This document shows positions 33,267-33,283 of a stretch of 33,283 nucleotides of DNA, piece by piece. The translations under genes and the position numbers were made by a program. The stretch is from an uncultured Marvinbryantia sp. (lineage in GTDB: Bacteria > Bacillota > Clostridia > Lachnospirales > Lachnospiraceae), in assembly GCA_934373455.1 (NCBI GenBank), contig CAKRON010000017.1, positions 1 through 33,283 on the forward strand. The letters are read 5' to 3'. The notes beneath the pieces were generated by a model. The model was not told the DNA's origin. It ran no database searches and worked only from the letters and a program-made list of their open reading frames with translations. Within the stretch, counting starts at the first letter, position 1; every line of letters starts with the position of its first letter.

Positions 33267-33283
33267 ATCATATATAGTAACCC

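Overview
The window looks like chromosomal DNA of an anaerobic, low-GC Clostridia (Bacillota), most likely a Lachnospiraceae-type gut bacterium. Supporting signs are two T-box leaders, a YesMN-type two-component system, glycyl radical enzymes, a ferredoxin-rich energy operon, the metG-tatD-rsmA housekeeping block and purine-rich ribosome binding sites. Nothing points to a plasmid or phage, and there are no rRNA, tRNA or CRISPR loci.

Region 1 (1-490): an isoleucine-type T-box leader (AUC specifier) on the minus strand. Its target gene lies beyond the left edge. A hairpin element of unknown nature sits between the T-box terminator and that edge.

Region 2 (524-12843, minus strand, read right to left): one long operon headed by a promoter, a cobalamin riboswitch and an intrinsic terminator. 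The order is malate dehydrogenase (built on a lactate dehydrogenase-like scaffold), hdrB, hdrC, hdrA, flxD, flxC, flxB, flxA, a fumarate-reductase-like iron-sulfur subunit and flavoprotein, fumarase alpha, fumarase beta, and a YoaK-family membrane protein. Together they spell oxaloacetate -> malate -> fumarate -> succinate, with a soluble NADH-linked Flx-Hdr electron-bifurcation module beside the fumarate reductase. I infer a cytoplasmic, possibly bifurcating NADH:fumarate reductase that also reduces ferredoxin, controlled by vitamin B12.

Region 3 (12878-27620): an accessory block built around a split glycyl radical enzyme (GRE). On the plus strand are a DUF624/YesL membrane protein and GRE large subunit copy 1. 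On the minus strand, read right to left, are GRE large subunit copy 2, a separate 84-residue glycyl radical domain protein, a sugar-type (RbsBAC-like) ABC transporter, a GRE-activating radical SAM enzyme, a YesN-like response regulator, a short sensorless YesM-like kinase, and a protein resembling a double ABC ATPase with both catalytic sites destroyed. Both large subunits end where the glycyl radical domain should begin; only copy 2 has the small subunit next to it. The two large-subunit genes form a 2.2-kb diverged inverted repeat.

Region 4 (27620-28110): a compact type I toxin-antitoxin locus resembling txpA/ratA: a 40-residue hydrophobic toxin on the minus strand and a convergent short RNA on the plus strand, each with its own promoter and terminator.

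Region 5 (28127-33283, minus strand): a monoacylglycerol-lipase-like hydrolase, rsmA, tatD and metG, with metG preceded by a methionine T-box (AUG specifier), then a small HipB-like regulator at the right edge.
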